Part shown: in pieces, positions 37,472-47,420 of the stretch
Position numbering within the stretch: the first letter of the stretch is position 1
How the letters are laid out: the number at the start of each line of letters is the position of its first letter
Notes under the pieces: model-generated
What the model was told of the DNA's origin: nothing
What the model saw: the letters and a program-made list of their open reading frames with translations, nothing else
Databases searched by the model: none
Assembly (NCBI RefSeq): GCF_038069945.1
Contig: NZ_JBBPEV010000006.1
Span: forward strand, 62,001 to 126,000
Origin: Aquabacterium sp. A3
GTDB lineage: Bacteria; Pseudomonadota; Gammaproteobacteria; Burkholderiales; Burkholderiaceae_C
Length of the DNA stretch: 64,000 bases
Direction of reading: 5' to 3'
Translations under genes and position numbers: made by a program

Positions 37472-37549
37472 CGTGTCGCCAGCATAGCGGGCCCGATGCC
37501 TGGGCTTGTAAGGAAGCGTTGCGTCGCGGCGCGGCGCGCCCCCGGATGC

Positions 37550-38875
37550 TCAGTAACCGCGCTCTGCCAGTTCGGCAAGCACATCCCGGTACACCTGCAC
37601 GCGGCTGAAGCGGAAGGCACTGTTGTCTTCGCTGCCGCAGCTGCCCCGGCCCAGGTTGATGCCTGGCACCACATAGTCGCTGAAGGCCATGTGATAGAAG
37701 CCCGGGTGGGGCTTGCGCGCATCCAGCGTCACGCCCTCAAAGGGCCGCGCCACCACGGGGGTGCGCCCGCCCTGTCCATTGGAGCCATAGGTGGTGAAGG
37801 CCTGCGACTCCACGGAGATGTTGCCATCGTTGGGGCCCTCCACGCTGTTGAGGTAACGCCAGATGAACGCGTGCTGTCGATGGCAGGGATGCTGGATGTC
37901 GTTGATGCGGATGCTGAAGCTCTGGTACAGGATGGGGTGCGCCGGATCTTCAGGAAATCGATAACGTTCGTTGAAGCTGGGCGGGCAGGCTCTGTGGGCA
38001 GAAGGATGGCACCGCATGTCGGTGGACACGGTCATGTAGTGCCGCGTGAGGGCGCGGATCGACTCATCACCATCGAAGATGAGCTTGCGGTCAGAGCGCC
38101 AACTGGCCCAGGCGCTGTAGGTGGCCAGCAGGCGGCTGCGACACGCCGAAGTCAAACACCAACTAGTGAGCTTGAGCACCAGATCCGCCTGCGCGGTGCC
38201 CTTGTTGGCGCCCGCCAGGCTGGTCCAGCTCACGATGTGCCGGTACAGCGGTAAACCGCTGAACGCCTGCGTGGTGGCCACCATCATGTAGCGCGAGTCG
38301 GGACAGCCCTGCGAGTGGCAGATGAGGTTGAACTTCAGCCCCTTGCGACAGTCGCCTTCGGTGGCAAAGCCGTGCCGGGCACGCTTGTCAGGCTGACTGC
38401 AGTAGTGCACCGTGGCATGCTCCAGGCCATCCACCACCTGGCCCGACCCGCTGTCGCACAAGAGCTGCCGCAAGGTCACCCCCGCGCATTTGCGGTTGAG
38501 CAGCCTGCCGCGATCCTCGTGGGATGCGAAGGGCACCTTGTCGGGCTGATACACCGCCACCCCTTCAGCCTCCAGCATCTGTTTGACACCGAAGACGTCG
38601 TAGTTGCCATGGGCATCAACGCGATCACCCCTGAACGAGGTGGTGGTGTCATTGCCCCAGGGGTGAGACAGCAGCACGGGCCAGTGCGTGACCACACTGC
38701 GGGTACCGGCGGGCTGCAAGGGGCCGGTGTACGCGGGTGCGGAGGCTGTGGCCGCTGATCCGTGGTGCGAGCCCAGGGCGCCTGCGATCACGATCAGCCA
38801 CCAGGCCGCGCCCGAGCTCCACCGCGCCCACCTCGTCCAGCGGCTTGCGCATGGGTAGGGTGTGATGGTGCTCAT
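37550..38875 (-). CDS. secreted lipase-like alpha/beta hydrolase
   Basis: A 441-residue protein with a signal-anchor-like N-terminus (hydrophobic residues 21-35, small residues to SAATA). It has the oxyanion-region motif WPVLLSHPWG at 65, the nucleophile in LICHSQG (Ser188, first Gly of the usual GHSQG replaced by Cys), an acidic/calcium-type segment NDGNISVESQ near 365 and a late His in GFYHMAFSDYVVPG. The layout matches family I bacterial lipases, although it is longer and has many Cys. It begins three bases after the stop of the M28-like gene, so both are co-translated. Substrate unknown. Confidence 0.75.
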   Translation of the reverse strand: MSTITPYPCASRWTRWARWSSGAAWWLIVIAGALGSHHGSAATASAPAYTGPLQPAGTRSVVTHWPVLLSHPWGNDTTTSFRGDRVDAHGNYDVFGVKQMLEAEGVAVYQPDKVPFASHEDRGRLLNRKCAGVTLRQLLCDSGSGQVVDGLEHATVHYCSQPDKRARHGFATEGDCRKGLKFNLICHSQGCPDSRYMMVATTQAFSGLPLYRHIVSWTSLAGANKGTAQADLVLKLTSWCLTSACRSRLLATYSAWASWRSDRKLIFDGDESIRALTRHYMTVSTDMRCHPSAHRACPPSFNERYRFPEDPAHPILYQSFSIRINDIQHPCHRQHAFIWRYLNSVEGPNDGNISVESQAFTTYGSNGQGGRTPVVARPFEGVTLDARKPHPGFYHMAFSDYVVPGINLGRGSCGSEDNSAFRFSRVQVYRDVLAELAERGY

Positions 38876-38878
38876 GGT

Positions 38879-40396
38879 TCACTGTCCGATCTGATCGGCG
38901 GGGGTGCGGTCCAGCACATCCACGAGGTCGGCAAACACCTTGGTGACCGGAATCAACTGGTCCTTGGCCACCTTGTCGAGGGTGTCGTCTTCGTCATAGA
39001 GGTAGATGGGCGCGGCGATCAGGCTGGCCGTGGGCAACCCGGCCACGCAGGTGAACGAAGCGTCGGTGGGCAGGCCGAAGGTCTTGCACAACAAGCCGGC
39101 CTTCAGCGTGGCGCTGCGACGCAAATCGTTCTTGATGATGGATTGCTTGAGTTGCCGGCGCACACCGTAGGAGAAGTTGTTCATGATGCCCATGAGCTCA
39201 GGCTGATCACGCATCTCCAGCTGGCCGTTCTTGATGACCCCCTGGCGTGCGATGTGCTCCAGGGTGATGCCGGCCACCAGCTTGTAGGGTGTGGCCTGCC
39301 GGGTGACGTACTTGTCCGCGAAGGCCTGATGCACCTGATAGCCCGTGAAGTGGCTGTCCATGGTGGCGAACAGCATGGTCTTCTCTCGTTCGGCGGCAGG
39401 CTTGGAGGCGGCGATCTGCAACTGGGCCAGCAAGGCACCCACGCCGCTGGCGTCCTCCACGGCCCCAGCCGACACGGAATCATGGTGGGAGGTCATCAAG
39501 ATCGTTTCGTGGCCGCGGCCGGGCAACACCCCGACCACCGCGCGCGCTTCAACCTCGGTGCGCGAGCCTTCGAGCACCAGGTTGGCCTGGGCGCCCTTGC
39601 CCGCCTTGCGCAACTGTTCGCGCAACAACTGGCCATCCGACTTGGTGACCCAAACCCCCGGGATGGTCATCTGGCTGCGCCGGTAGTACTCGTTGTGATA
39701 GCGGTTGCTGTCGTAGTAGTCAGAGAGCACCCCGACAAATCCGGCCGCGCCGGCTTCTTGCAGGCGCTTGACCACACGCGACAAGTTGGTCAGGTAGGGG
39801 TTGGCCGCGAAGATGGACGGCTCCAGCAGGGTCAGCTTGGGGTCCCACAGGAAATCAACAAAGGGCAGGAACGCCACGGTGGAGACCTCGAACTTCAAGT
39901 CAAACACGACGATCTTGCCTTTGACATCACGGGCGCGAATGGCCCAGGCGTTTCCGTCGCCCACGTCCACGATGGGGGCCTGCAAACCACCTGGCCCGGT
40001 GGAGAATACCGAGGGCTGATCTGGCGTGACGAACGAATAATTGACCGGGAAGCTGTCGATGGGTCGGCCATTCACGGAAAATGAAGATTTATCGGCTTGC
40101 CATAACCAGCTTGTGGCCTTTTCATAACGAACATCCTGCAGCCCCAATGCCTCGAACTGGCATTTGACATACGCTGCCGCTTTTTCGCCGCCGGGGGTGC
40201 CGGTCAGCCGCTTGCCGATCTTGGTCAGGTCTTCAATCCAGCTGAATATGCGATCCTGAGAGGGCATGCCCTGGGCTTCAGGGCGCACATCCCTCGGACA
40301 GGGTACCGCCGCATCCTGGGCTTTGGCGTTGGACGCCTGAAATGCTGCAGCCAGCAAAAAGACCACGCCCGTGGCCAGTTTGGCACTTCTCTTCAT
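38879..40396 (-). CDS. M28-family peptidase-like secreted protein with PA domain, zinc site altered
   Basis: A 505-residue protein with a Sec signal ending NAKA-QD (about residue 27), a PA-type insert (about 120-275) and an M28 fold. The first zinc ligands are present: TSHHDSV (304-306) and VEDASGVG (Asp315). The usual Glu-Glu pair is replaced by MDSH (346-349), the Asp of NLDMIG reads LEHI (Glu380), and the last His corresponds to Tyr467 in LYDEDDTLDKV. It may be inactive, bind other metals or have a changed mechanism. First gene of a two-gene operon with the lipase-like protein, divergent from an AraC regulator. Confidence 0.85.
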   Translation of the reverse strand: MKRSAKLATGVVFLLAAAFQASNAKAQDAAVPCPRDVRPEAQGMPSQDRIFSWIEDLTKIGKRLTGTPGGEKAAAYVKCQFEALGLQDVRYEKATSWLWQADKSSFSVNGRPIDSFPVNYSFVTPDQPSVFSTGPGGLQAPIVDVGDGNAWAIRARDVKGKIVVFDLKFEVSTVAFLPFVDFLWDPKLTLLEPSIFAANPYLTNLSRVVKRLQEAGAAGFVGVLSDYYDSNRYHNEYYRRSQMTIPGVWVTKSDGQLLREQLRKAGKGAQANLVLEGSRTEVEARAVVGVLPGRGHETILMTSHHDSVSAGAVEDASGVGALLAQLQIAASKPAAEREKTMLFATMDSHFTGYQVHQAFADKYVTRQATPYKLVAGITLEHIARQGVIKNGQLEMRDQPELMGIMNNFSYGVRRQLKQSIIKNDLRRSATLKAGLLCKTFGLPTDASFTCVAGLPTASLIAAPIYLYDEDDTLDKVAKDQLIPVTKVFADLVDVLDRTPADQIGQ

Positions 40397-40480
40397 ACAT
40401 CGGTCTCCTCAGTGGTGTCCGGTATTTATTCAACCGGATTCAGCACTGATTCTTCTCAAGCAAGACCGACTGCTGTCATT

Positions 40481-40515
40481 CGCTTTTCGCCAAGGTCATG
40501 TTCATTTCTCGCCAA
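40481..40515. promoter_or_regulatory. 22-bp-spaced direct repeats, candidate AraC operator
   Basis: TCGCCAA occurs at 40487-40493 and 40509-40515, each preceded by a T-rich stretch, so the repeat period is 22 bp (two helical turns). This is the usual architecture of AraC-family sites. It lies between the divergent M28-like gene (starting at 40396) and the AraC gene (starting at 40693). No direct evidence of binding. Confidence 0.4.
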
Positions 40516-40555
40516 ACGAAAACGCGTAGAACCAAGCCATACCAAAGGACGATAG

Positions 40556-40569
40556 GGTTAGTGCTAACC
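40556..40569. promoter_or_regulatory. perfect palindrome GGTTAG-TG-CTAACC
   Basis: A 6-2-6 perfect inverted repeat in the M28/AraC divergent region, about 125 bp before the AraC start. The surrounding 40397-40692 stretch is noticeably more AT-rich than its neighbours and contains no gene. A possible binding site for a dimeric regulator. Confidence 0.35.
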
Positions 40570-40692
40570 GACCGTCGAATGGCGTCAGAATTCAGCGTAA
40601 ACCCCAATGAAAACCCCTAAAACAAGGGGGTAACGTACGCTCCAACAAGTCTCGATTCGCGATGGAAGTCACAAACAGAGGAGCGTTCCGCG

Positions 40693-41745
40693 ATGCGACC
40701 CCCAGAGGCTGTTGAACCCACGGTACCCGTGAGTTATGTGCTCTTGATTTTGCAACTGGCCAACGAGAAAGGCTTATCGACCGACGACATCCTGGCCCAG
40801 GCCCATATTCCCAAAGAGCACCTGGATCGGCCAGAGGCGCGATTTTCTCTGATCAATGGCTATGCCGTCATTTGTCGTTATGTGATGGACCGCTGCAAAT
40901 CACCTGGACTGGGTTACGAGTTCGGACTCAGGTCCACCATCACGACCCACGGTATTCTGGGTTACGGCTTGATGAGTCAATCGACGCTCAGAGAAGTCAT
41001 ATCTTTTGGTTCACGATATGGCACCAGGCTTCGCATGCCGGCCTGGGATATTCAAATATTGGAGGAAGGCGAGCACGTGGTGCTCAGGGGCACCGAGAAT
41101 GTCCCCCATGGTCCCATGCGCTGCTTTTCGTCGCAGCAATTGATCATCAGTTGTTATGCCGTGTTGCGCGATCTATTTCCACAGGTCTGCTCGGACACCA
41201 GGCTGCATTTTGACTTTCAAGAGCCGGACTACCACCAGCACTATGCAGCGCATTTGCCAGAATGCATATTCTCAAGCCAGTTCAACGAAATCAGAATACC
41301 GGCCAGTTACCTGGATTTGCCACTGAGAACGGCAGACAAGGCGGCCGCCAACTTCGCCCGCCAGGCCTGCGAACAGGAGTTGGCCCTGTTTGGCGACAAC
41401 GACCGCGATGTCATGCGGCAGGTTCGCGCCCTGCTGAGGCTGGGCCCTCAGGGCTATCCCAGCCTGGAGCAGGTGGCCGAAAGCTTGTGCGTGTCCGCCC
41501 GCACGCTCAACAGGCAACTGCAAGCACGCGACAGTTGTTTTCGACACCTGCTCAATGAAGCCCGGCGACGAGATGCGTGCATCCTGCTGCAGGATCCGCG
41601 GCTGGACCTGACCGATGTGGCCGTCCGCTTGGGCTACAGCACTTTGACCAACTTCAATCGGGCGTTCAGGGAATGGGAAGGATGCACCCCCGGCACGTTC
41701 AGGGCGGCGCAGAGAACTCGAGGACCACTGACCCCGTCCACTTGA
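40693..41745 (+). CDS. AraC-family regulator
   Basis: A 350-residue regulator with an N-terminal PF12625-type domain (VSYVLLILQLANEKGLSTDDIL at 13, GLGYEFGLRSTITTHGILGYGLMSQSTLREV near 71) and a C-terminal HTH domain (VAESLCVSARTLNRQLQARDSCFRHLLNEAR; LTDVAVRLGYSTLTNFNRAFREWEGCTPGTFR). GAGGAG lies just before the ATG. It is divergent from the M28-like/lipase-like operon, its probable target. It is a paralogue in layout, not a copy, of the regulator at 33107. Confidence 0.92.
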   Translation: MRPPEAVEPTVPVSYVLLILQLANEKGLSTDDILAQAHIPKEHLDRPEARFSLINGYAVICRYVMDRCKSPGLGYEFGLRSTITTHGILGYGLMSQSTLREVISFGSRYGTRLRMPAWDIQILEEGEHVVLRGTENVPHGPMRCFSSQQLIISCYAVLRDLFPQVCSDTRLHFDFQEPDYHQHYAAHLPECIFSSQFNEIRIPASYLDLPLRTADKAAANFARQACEQELALFGDNDRDVMRQVRALLRLGPQGYPSLEQVAESLCVSARTLNRQLQARDSCFRHLLNEARRRDACILLQDPRLDLTDVAVRLGYSTLTNFNRAFREWEGCTPGTFRAAQRTRGPLTPST

Positions 41746-41930
41746 CCTGGCACAAGCTTTGCTCACTTCGCCCTTGACGGAGTAGAAGCGTTCAGCCTGG
41801 TGCACCGAACGGTGCCGCCGCCCCTCACAGGGCGGCCGCCAGGTGGGGAATTGCTCCATGGTCAGGCCCGATGCACACACACCGTGCGCGCGGGCCGCAT
41901 TGGGTTGTTCCTCCACAGAAAGTGCGCCTC

Positions 41931-42938
41931 ATGAACTCCACCTTCTTCCGTCTTGCATTCCGTCGCCGGGCATTGATTGCGGTCGCCGCGCTGCTCGGTG
42001 GTGTGCACACCACCCCCAGCCTGGCCCAGCCGCTGGAAAAGCTCACCTTCCTCACCAGCTGGTACGCCCAGGCCGAGCACGGCGGCTTCTACCAGGCGGT
42101 GGCCACCGGCCTGTACAAGCAGGCGGGGCTGGACGTCACCATCAAGATGGGCGGCCCACAGGTCAACGGCATGCAGTTGCTGGCGGCCGGTGCCGCCGAC
42201 CTGATCATCGGTTATGACTTCCAGGTGCTCTCGGGCATCGAACGCGGCGTACCCACCGTCACCGTGGCGGCCAGCTTCCAGAAAGACCTGCAGGGCATGC
42301 TGACGCACGCCGATGTGAAGTCGCTGGCCGACGTCAAGAGCAAGACCATCCTGGTGGCCAACAACAACCGCACCAGCTGGTGGCCCTGGTTGAAGGCCAA
42401 GTACGACCTGAGCGACGCCCAGGCCCGGCCCTACACCTTCAACCTGCAGCCCTTCTTTGCCGACACCAATGTGGTGCAGCAGGCTTACCCGTCGTCCGAG
42501 CCCTTCCAGGCACAGCAAAAGGGCGTGCCCACCAAGTTCTTCTTGTTTGCCGATGACGGCTACCCGCCCTACGGCACCAGCATCGTCACCACGCAGGCGC
42601 TGCTGAAGGCCAAGCCGGACGTGGTCAAGCGGTTTGTGGAGGCGTCGATGAAGGGCTGGGTGAGCTACCTGAAAGACCCCGCACCGGGCAATGTGCTCAT
42701 CAAGAAAGACAACCCCAACATGACGGACGCCCAGATCGCCTTCGGCATCAGCCAGCTGAAAGCCTTGAAGGTGCTCGACAGCGGTGACGCCGCCACCCAA
42801 GGTGTGGGCACCATGACCGAAGCCCGCTGGAAGGCCACGCGCGATTACATGGTCAAGGAAGGGCTGTTGAAGGCCGACACCCCGTGGCAGCAGGCCTTCA
42901 CGCTGGACATCGTCAAGCAGATCAAGGTGATGCCCTGA
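41931..42938 (+). CDS. NMT1/THI5-like ABC-type substrate-binding protein (orphan)
   Basis: A 335-residue periplasmic protein with a signal peptide (RRRALIAVAALLGGVHTTPSLAQ; the Arg run could also be Tat) and an NMT1-like fold (KLTFLTSWYAQAEHGGFYQAVATGLYKQAGLDVTI, GPQVNGMQLLAAGAADLIIG). Relatives bind pyrimidine precursors, sulfonates or similar small molecules. No permease or ATPase gene is adjacent, so its transporter is encoded elsewhere or it serves as a sensor partner. Its stop touches that of the convergent chemotaxis receptor. A longer frame upstream (41871) is non-homologous. Confidence 0.9.
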   Translation: MNSTFFRLAFRRRALIAVAALLGGVHTTPSLAQPLEKLTFLTSWYAQAEHGGFYQAVATGLYKQAGLDVTIKMGGPQVNGMQLLAAGAADLIIGYDFQVLSGIERGVPTVTVAASFQKDLQGMLTHADVKSLADVKSKTILVANNNRTSWWPWLKAKYDLSDAQARPYTFNLQPFFADTNVVQQAYPSSEPFQAQQKGVPTKFFLFADDGYPPYGTSIVTTQALLKAKPDVVKRFVEASMKGWVSYLKDPAPGNVLIKKDNPNMTDAQIAFGISQLKALKVLDSGDAATQGVGTMTEARWKATRDYMVKEGLLKADTPWQQAFTLDIVKQIKVMP

Positions 42939-44912
42939 TCAGCGGCCCGGCTGCTCGAAGGTGCTGACGGCGCGCAGCAGCTCGTCAGCCTGCCCTCGCA
43001 GGCTGGACGAGGCTGCCGCCATCTGCTCCACCAGCGCGGCGTTTTGCTGGGTGGTGCGGTCCATGTCGGTGACGGCGGCGTTGACGTGCCCCACGCCATC
43101 GGCCTGCTCGTGGCTGGCCGCGCTGATTTCACCGACGATCTGATTGACGCGCTGGATGCTGTCGACCACGTCGGTCATGGTGCGCCCGGCCTGGTCCACC
43201 AGGGTGCTGCCGGCCTCCACCTTCTCCACGCTGGCGCTGATCAGGCCCTTGATGGCCTTGGCGGCCTCGGCCGAGCGACTGGCCAGGCTGCGCACCTCCG
43301 AGGCCACCACGGCAAAGCCACGGCCTTGTTCGCCCGCCCGGGCGGCTTCCACGGCCGCATTGAGGGCCAGGATGTTGGTCTGGAAGGCGATGCCATCGAT
43401 GGTGCCTATGATGTCGCTGATGCGCTTCGATGACTCGTGGATGTCGTGCATGGTGCTGACCACCTGGGCCATGACCTGCCCCCCCTCGCGGGCCACGGTG
43501 CTGGCCTGATCGGCCAGTTGATTCGCGGTCTGGGCGTTCTCGGCGTTCTGTCGCACGGTCTGGCTGAGCTGGTCCATGGACGCGGCGGTTTCCTGCAAAG
43601 CGCTGGCCTGCTGTTCGGTGCGAGACGACAGGTCCATGTTGCCCTGGGCGATCTCCTTGCCCGCGACGGCCACACCGTCGGCGTTGCGCTGCACCACCTC
43701 AAACACCTGCGCGATGCGGGCGATGAACTGGTTGAAGCTGCGGGCGATGACGGCCAGCTCGTCATGGCCACCATGGTCGTCCAGCCGGGCCCGCAGGTCC
43801 GCCTGTGCACCCGCCAGCCCCTGCATCGTGAGGCTGAGCTGCCGCAAAGGACGCATCAGGTGACGCACCAGCCACACCATGGCACCGGCCGCCAGGGCGC
43901 AGGCCAGCAAGGCCACCGCCACCGACCAGGCCAAGGCCTCGCGCGCCTGGGCCATGGCGGCGCTGACGGGGTACGACACCCGAACGCTCCACGCCGGCAC
44001 ACCGTCAGCCACCTGCACGGGCCTGAACAGGTGCACCCACCCTTGCTCGTCCTCGTACTGGTACGGTTGGCCCTGGGCGATGTGGCTCAGGGCTTGCGGC
44101 GGCAGGTCATCGGCCTGGCGGGCCAGGCGTTCGGGCTCGTGCACGGCCACGTACAGGCCGCCGGCCGACAGCAAGGCCACACGCGATTCGGGCATGGGCT
44201 GCAGGCGAGACAAGCGTGCCGACAAGTCCATCAGCGGCAGATCGGACCCGGCCATGCCCACGAAGCGCCCCTCCACCATCACCGGCACGGCGATGGTGGC
44301 CATGAGCACGTCCTTGCCGGCCACCGGGTAGAGGTAGGGCTCGATGAGCGCGGGCTTGCCCGTGCGGCGGGGAATGTCGTACCAGTCGTTGGCCCCGGGC
44401 TTCTCATAGTCCAGCAAGGGTTCGACGGCGATGGCGCCACTGCCCCGGTTCCAATAGGCGATGTAGCGGCCGGTGGCGTCGTAGGCCGGCGAGTGGTTGA
44501 CGTACTCGGCGTCCAGACCATCCAGGGCATTGGGCTCCCAGATGGAGTAGGTGCCAATGAACTCGGTGTTGTCTTGCAGGACCTGCCGGGACATGTCGTC
44601 GAGCTGGTCTCGGCTGGGTGGCCGCCCCGCTTGTTTCATGCCCTGCAAGGTGGCGGCGTAAGCCCGAACGGTGCTGAAGCTGCTTCCGAGCTCACCAGCG
44701 ACCGACACGGCCACCTCGTTGGCCGCCAGATCGGCCTGCTTCGCGGCATCGTCACGGGCCATGCCGCTCATCTGCCAGCCGATCACCGAACTGACCGTGC
44801 CCACGCACAAGACACACAGGACGGTGGCCGCCAGGGTCAGCTTGGCCGTGAGTGACCAGGCGCTGAAACGGGTGACAGAAAGGCCGGCAGGCGAAACAGC
44901 AAAGGTGGACAT
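42939..44912 (-). CDS. methyl-accepting chemotaxis protein with periplasmic Cache domain
   Basis: A 657-residue receptor with a transmembrane helix near residues 23-46, a double-Cache periplasmic domain (about 55-330; [48 protein letters not shown]), a second helix near 340-362, HAMP (about 363-415) and a methyl-accepting helical bundle. The CheA/CheW hairpin contains [36 protein letters not shown]. There is no C-terminal CheR pentapeptide. The start giving [12 protein letters not shown] is chosen; the frame runs on upstream into the mltB promoter region. The attractant is unknown; the Cache form suits small carboxylates or amino acids. Confidence 0.93.
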   Translation of the reverse strand: MSTFAVSPAGLSVTRFSAWSLTAKLTLAATVLCVLCVGTVSSVIGWQMSGMARDDAAKQADLAANEVAVSVAGELGSSFSTVRAYAATLQGMKQAGRPPSRDQLDDMSRQVLQDNTEFIGTYSIWEPNALDGLDAEYVNHSPAYDATGRYIAYWNRGSGAIAVEPLLDYEKPGANDWYDIPRRTGKPALIEPYLYPVAGKDVLMATIAVPVMVEGRFVGMAGSDLPLMDLSARLSRLQPMPESRVALLSAGGLYVAVHEPERLARQADDLPPQALSHIAQGQPYQYEDEQGWVHLFRPVQVADGVPAWSVRVSYPVSAAMAQAREALAWSVAVALLACALAAGAMVWLVRHLMRPLRQLSLTMQGLAGAQADLRARLDDHGGHDELAVIARSFNQFIARIAQVFEVVQRNADGVAVAGKEIAQGNMDLSSRTEQQASALQETAASMDQLSQTVRQNAENAQTANQLADQASTVAREGGQVMAQVVSTMHDIHESSKRISDIIGTIDGIAFQTNILALNAAVEAARAGEQGRGFAVVASEVRSLASRSAEAAKAIKGLISASVEKVEAGSTLVDQAGRTMTDVVDSIQRVNQIVGEISAASHEQADGVGHVNAAVTDMDRTTQQNAALVEQMAAASSSLRGQADELLRAVSTFEQPGR

Positions 44913-45013
44913 GGCGAGGCAAAAACAACGGACAACGATCAGGTATCGGCCCCGAAGGGTGAAACTGAAGCCCCGAAGCGGCGCACGCGGGAGGCTGGTC
45001 CGGCATTCGTGGC

Positions 45014-46393
45014 ATGCTGCGTTCTGTGACCTCACGCATCCCTGTCCCCTCTTTGGTGCCTGGCGGGCGCTCACGCGCCTGGGGCCTGCTGTGGCTGCTG
45101 GCATTGGCCGGTTGCGCACACGAACCGTCGGCGTCGGTGCCCCCTTCCCAGTCCGCAGACAGCGGCCTGACGCAGGCGGCCGAGGCCCCCGCGCCGCCAG
45201 CCTCGCCTGAAACCTCACCGCCCCTGAGCACCGAGGCCCGATTTGCGCAATGGCTGAGCGGTTTTCGCCTGGCCGCCGAACGGGCAGGCATCCGCGAGGC
45301 CACGCTGTCCAGCGCGCTGGACACGGCACAGCTGCAAAGCCGCATCATCCGCAACGACCGCAACCAGGGTGAATACGTGCGCCCGGTGTGGGCTTACCTC
45401 GACAGCGCCGCCTCACCACTGCGGGTGCGCATCGGTCGCGCCCGGCTCGCCGACACGGCGCCTTCGGCACCGGCCGCGCAGGCGGCGCAGGCCCGGCATG
45501 GGGTGCCCGCCTCGGTGCTGGTGGCCATCTGGGGCATCGAAACCAGCTTTGGCAGCCACCTGGGCGATGTGCGCGTGATCGACGCCCTGGCCACCCTGGC
45601 CTTTGACGGCCGCCGAGAAGCCTGGGCGCGACAAGAACTGATGGCGGCCTTGCGCATCATCGACCAGGGCGACATCGACGCCGAACACATGATCGGCTCG
45701 TGGGCGGGCGCCATGGGGCAGACCCAGTTCATGCCCTCCACCTTCCTGGCGCACGCGGTGGACGCCGATGGCGACGGCCGCCGAGACCTCTGGGGCAGCC
45801 TGGACGATGTCATGGGCTCCACAGCCAACTACCTGCAGCATTCGGGGTGGGTGGCCGGTGAGCCGTGCCTGACCGAGGTGCGCCTGCCCTCGGGCTTTGA
45901 CCCGGCCCTGGCCGAGTCCGACATCCGGCGCGATGCCAGCGCCTGGGCCCAGGCCGGTGTTCGGCCGGTGGACAACACCGCGCCCACCGCCGCGTTGCCC
46001 GCCATGCACGACGCCAGCATCTTGCTGCCAGCGGGCTTGCAGGGCCCCGCCTTCATGGTGGGGCGCAACTTCCGCGCCGTGCTGCACTACAACAGGGCCA
46101 ACAGCTACGCGCTGGCCGTGTGCCTGCTGGCGCAACAGATCGACGGCGGCCCTGGCGTGCAGGCCCCCTGGCCACGCGACCAGCGCCTGCTGACCCGCAG
46201 CGAGGTCATGACCCTGCAATCGCAGCTCAATGCCCTGGGGTTTGACGCGGGCGAAGCCGATGGCGTGGCCGGGCCGGCCACCCGCAAGGCACTGCGGGCC
46301 TGGCAGCGTCAGCAGGGGCTGCCGGCCGATGGTTTCGTGAATGCCGAGGTGCTGGGGCGATTGACCGCTTCCAACGAGGCTCCAGCCCCCTGA
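45014..46393 (+). CDS. mltB: lytic murein transglycosylase B-like lipoprotein with peptidoglycan-binding domain
   Basis: Cleaves the glycan strand of peptidoglycan. The 459-residue product starts with a lipoprotein signal ending LALAGC (Cys about residue 34) and a Pro/Ser/Ala linker. An SLT_2 domain follows with the catalytic Glu in [18 protein letters not shown] near 178 and [23 protein letters not shown] near 235. A PG_binding_1 domain ([34 protein letters not shown]) forms the C-terminus. It is divergent from the chemotaxis receptor. The exact MltB subgroup is inferred. Confidence 0.92.
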   Translation: MLRSVTSRIPVPSLVPGGRSRAWGLLWLLALAGCAHEPSASVPPSQSADSGLTQAAEAPAPPASPETSPPLSTEARFAQWLSGFRLAAERAGIREATLSSALDTAQLQSRIIRNDRNQGEYVRPVWAYLDSAASPLRVRIGRARLADTAPSAPAAQAAQARHGVPASVLVAIWGIETSFGSHLGDVRVIDALATLAFDGRREAWARQELMAALRIIDQGDIDAEHMIGSWAGAMGQTQFMPSTFLAHAVDADGDGRRDLWGSLDDVMGSTANYLQHSGWVAGEPCLTEVRLPSGFDPALAESDIRRDASAWAQAGVRPVDNTAPTAALPAMHDASILLPAGLQGPAFMVGRNFRAVLHYNRANSYALAVCLLAQQIDGGPGVQAPWPRDQRLLTRSEVMTLQSQLNALGFDAGEADGVAGPATRKALRAWQRQQGLPADGFVNAEVLGRLTASNEAPAP

Positions 46394-46436
46394 TGTCCTG
46401 CGACGGACCGTGGGCGGCCATGGTCCGGAAAACCCG

Positions 46437-47291
46437 CTATGGCGCCAGCGACTGAAAAAACGTCGCCGTGACCTCATCCGCCGGAAAGAAGGTCTCGATG
46501 CGCAACTCGTCGGTGGTCACGTCTTGCGCCGTGCCGAAGGTGCTCAGCAGGCTGAAGACGCGCAAGGTGAGGTCACCAAGCGCCATTTCCACGTTGACCG
46601 TGGGCGTGAGCGGCGCCACCGCGCCACCCTGGGGCTTGGAGGCCTTGCCCAGACCCGCCATGGCCACCAGATCCTGGTGCAGTGCGCGCAAGGCCTCGTC
46701 CATCGGGGCGGCCACCATCTCGCGTTGCAGGCGCTCCAGCATGTGCGGCGCCACCTGCTCCCAGTTGCGCACCAGCGGGCGCAAGCCCTGGGGATGGAAG
46801 CTCAAGCGCAGCACATTCTGCCGACCGCTGGGGTCCACGCGCTGCCACACCTCGTCCGGCGGGCCCAACACGGCCATGAGGCGTTCAGCGGCCTGGTTGC
46901 GCAGCAGCGTGTTCCATTGCCGATCCAGCACGATGGCGGGATACGGCTCGTGGTGCTTCAAGGTGAGCTCCAGAGCACGGCGCACGCTGGCCATGTCGTC
47001 ATCACTGAGCGTGCGATGCTCGAACACCGGCGCAAAGCCGCCCGCGTGCAACAAGAGGTTGCGTTCGCGCAGGGGCAGGTCCAACGCTTGAGCCAGGTCC
47101 AGCAACAACGCTCGGCTGGGCCGTGCACGACCCGACTCGACGAAGCTCAGGTGTCGCTGCGACACGCCGGCGGCCAGGGCCAACTCCAACTGCGGCAAGC
47201 GCCGCAACTGTCGCCAAGCCTTGAGCAGCGAAGGCAAGGACGCCTCTGCCCGGGATGGCGGCACGGTCGGGAGTTCGGGCGCAGTCAGCAT
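46437..47291 (-). CDS. XRE-family regulator with MmyB-like ligand-binding domain
   Basis: A 284-residue regulator (311 nt-shifted alternatives exist: an in-frame ATG at 47318 adds nine residues, and neither has a strong Shine-Dalgarno). The N-terminal helix-turn-helix is LPQLELALAAGVSQRHLSFVESGRARPSRALLLDLAQALDLP. The remaining part matches the MmyB-like sensor domain (LLHAGGFAP, YPAIVLDRQWNTLLRN, FHPQGLRPLVRNWEQV), thought to bind fatty acids or similar ligands. It is divergent from two small membrane protein genes, 130 bp away, which it probably regulates. Confidence 0.9.
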   Translation of the reverse strand: MLTAPELPTVPPSRAEASLPSLLKAWRQLRRLPQLELALAAGVSQRHLSFVESGRARPSRALLLDLAQALDLPLRERNLLLHAGGFAPVFEHRTLSDDDMASVRRALELTLKHHEPYPAIVLDRQWNTLLRNQAAERLMAVLGPPDEVWQRVDPSGRQNVLRLSFHPQGLRPLVRNWEQVAPHMLERLQREMVAAPMDEALRALHQDLVAMAGLGKASKPQGGAVAPLTPTVNVEMALGDLTLRVFSLLSTFGTAQDVTTDELRIETFFPADEVTATFFQSLAP

Positions 47292-47420
47292 GAGCCCATT
47301 CTGGCGCAGCCACATCATGCCGTCGATGACCTGGCAGGTAATTGATGACCGGCTCGACCGTGCCTAGATTGGATGGCGTGCTCAACCCGGGGCCGACACC
47401 GTCCCGCTGAAAGGACCGTC

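Noticed and set aside
44752-45363. Minus-strand continuation of the chemoreceptor frame beyond 44912
   Set aside because: The extra residues are low-complexity and overlap the mltB start and its upstream region; the first transmembrane helix follows the ATG at 44912 in the usual way.
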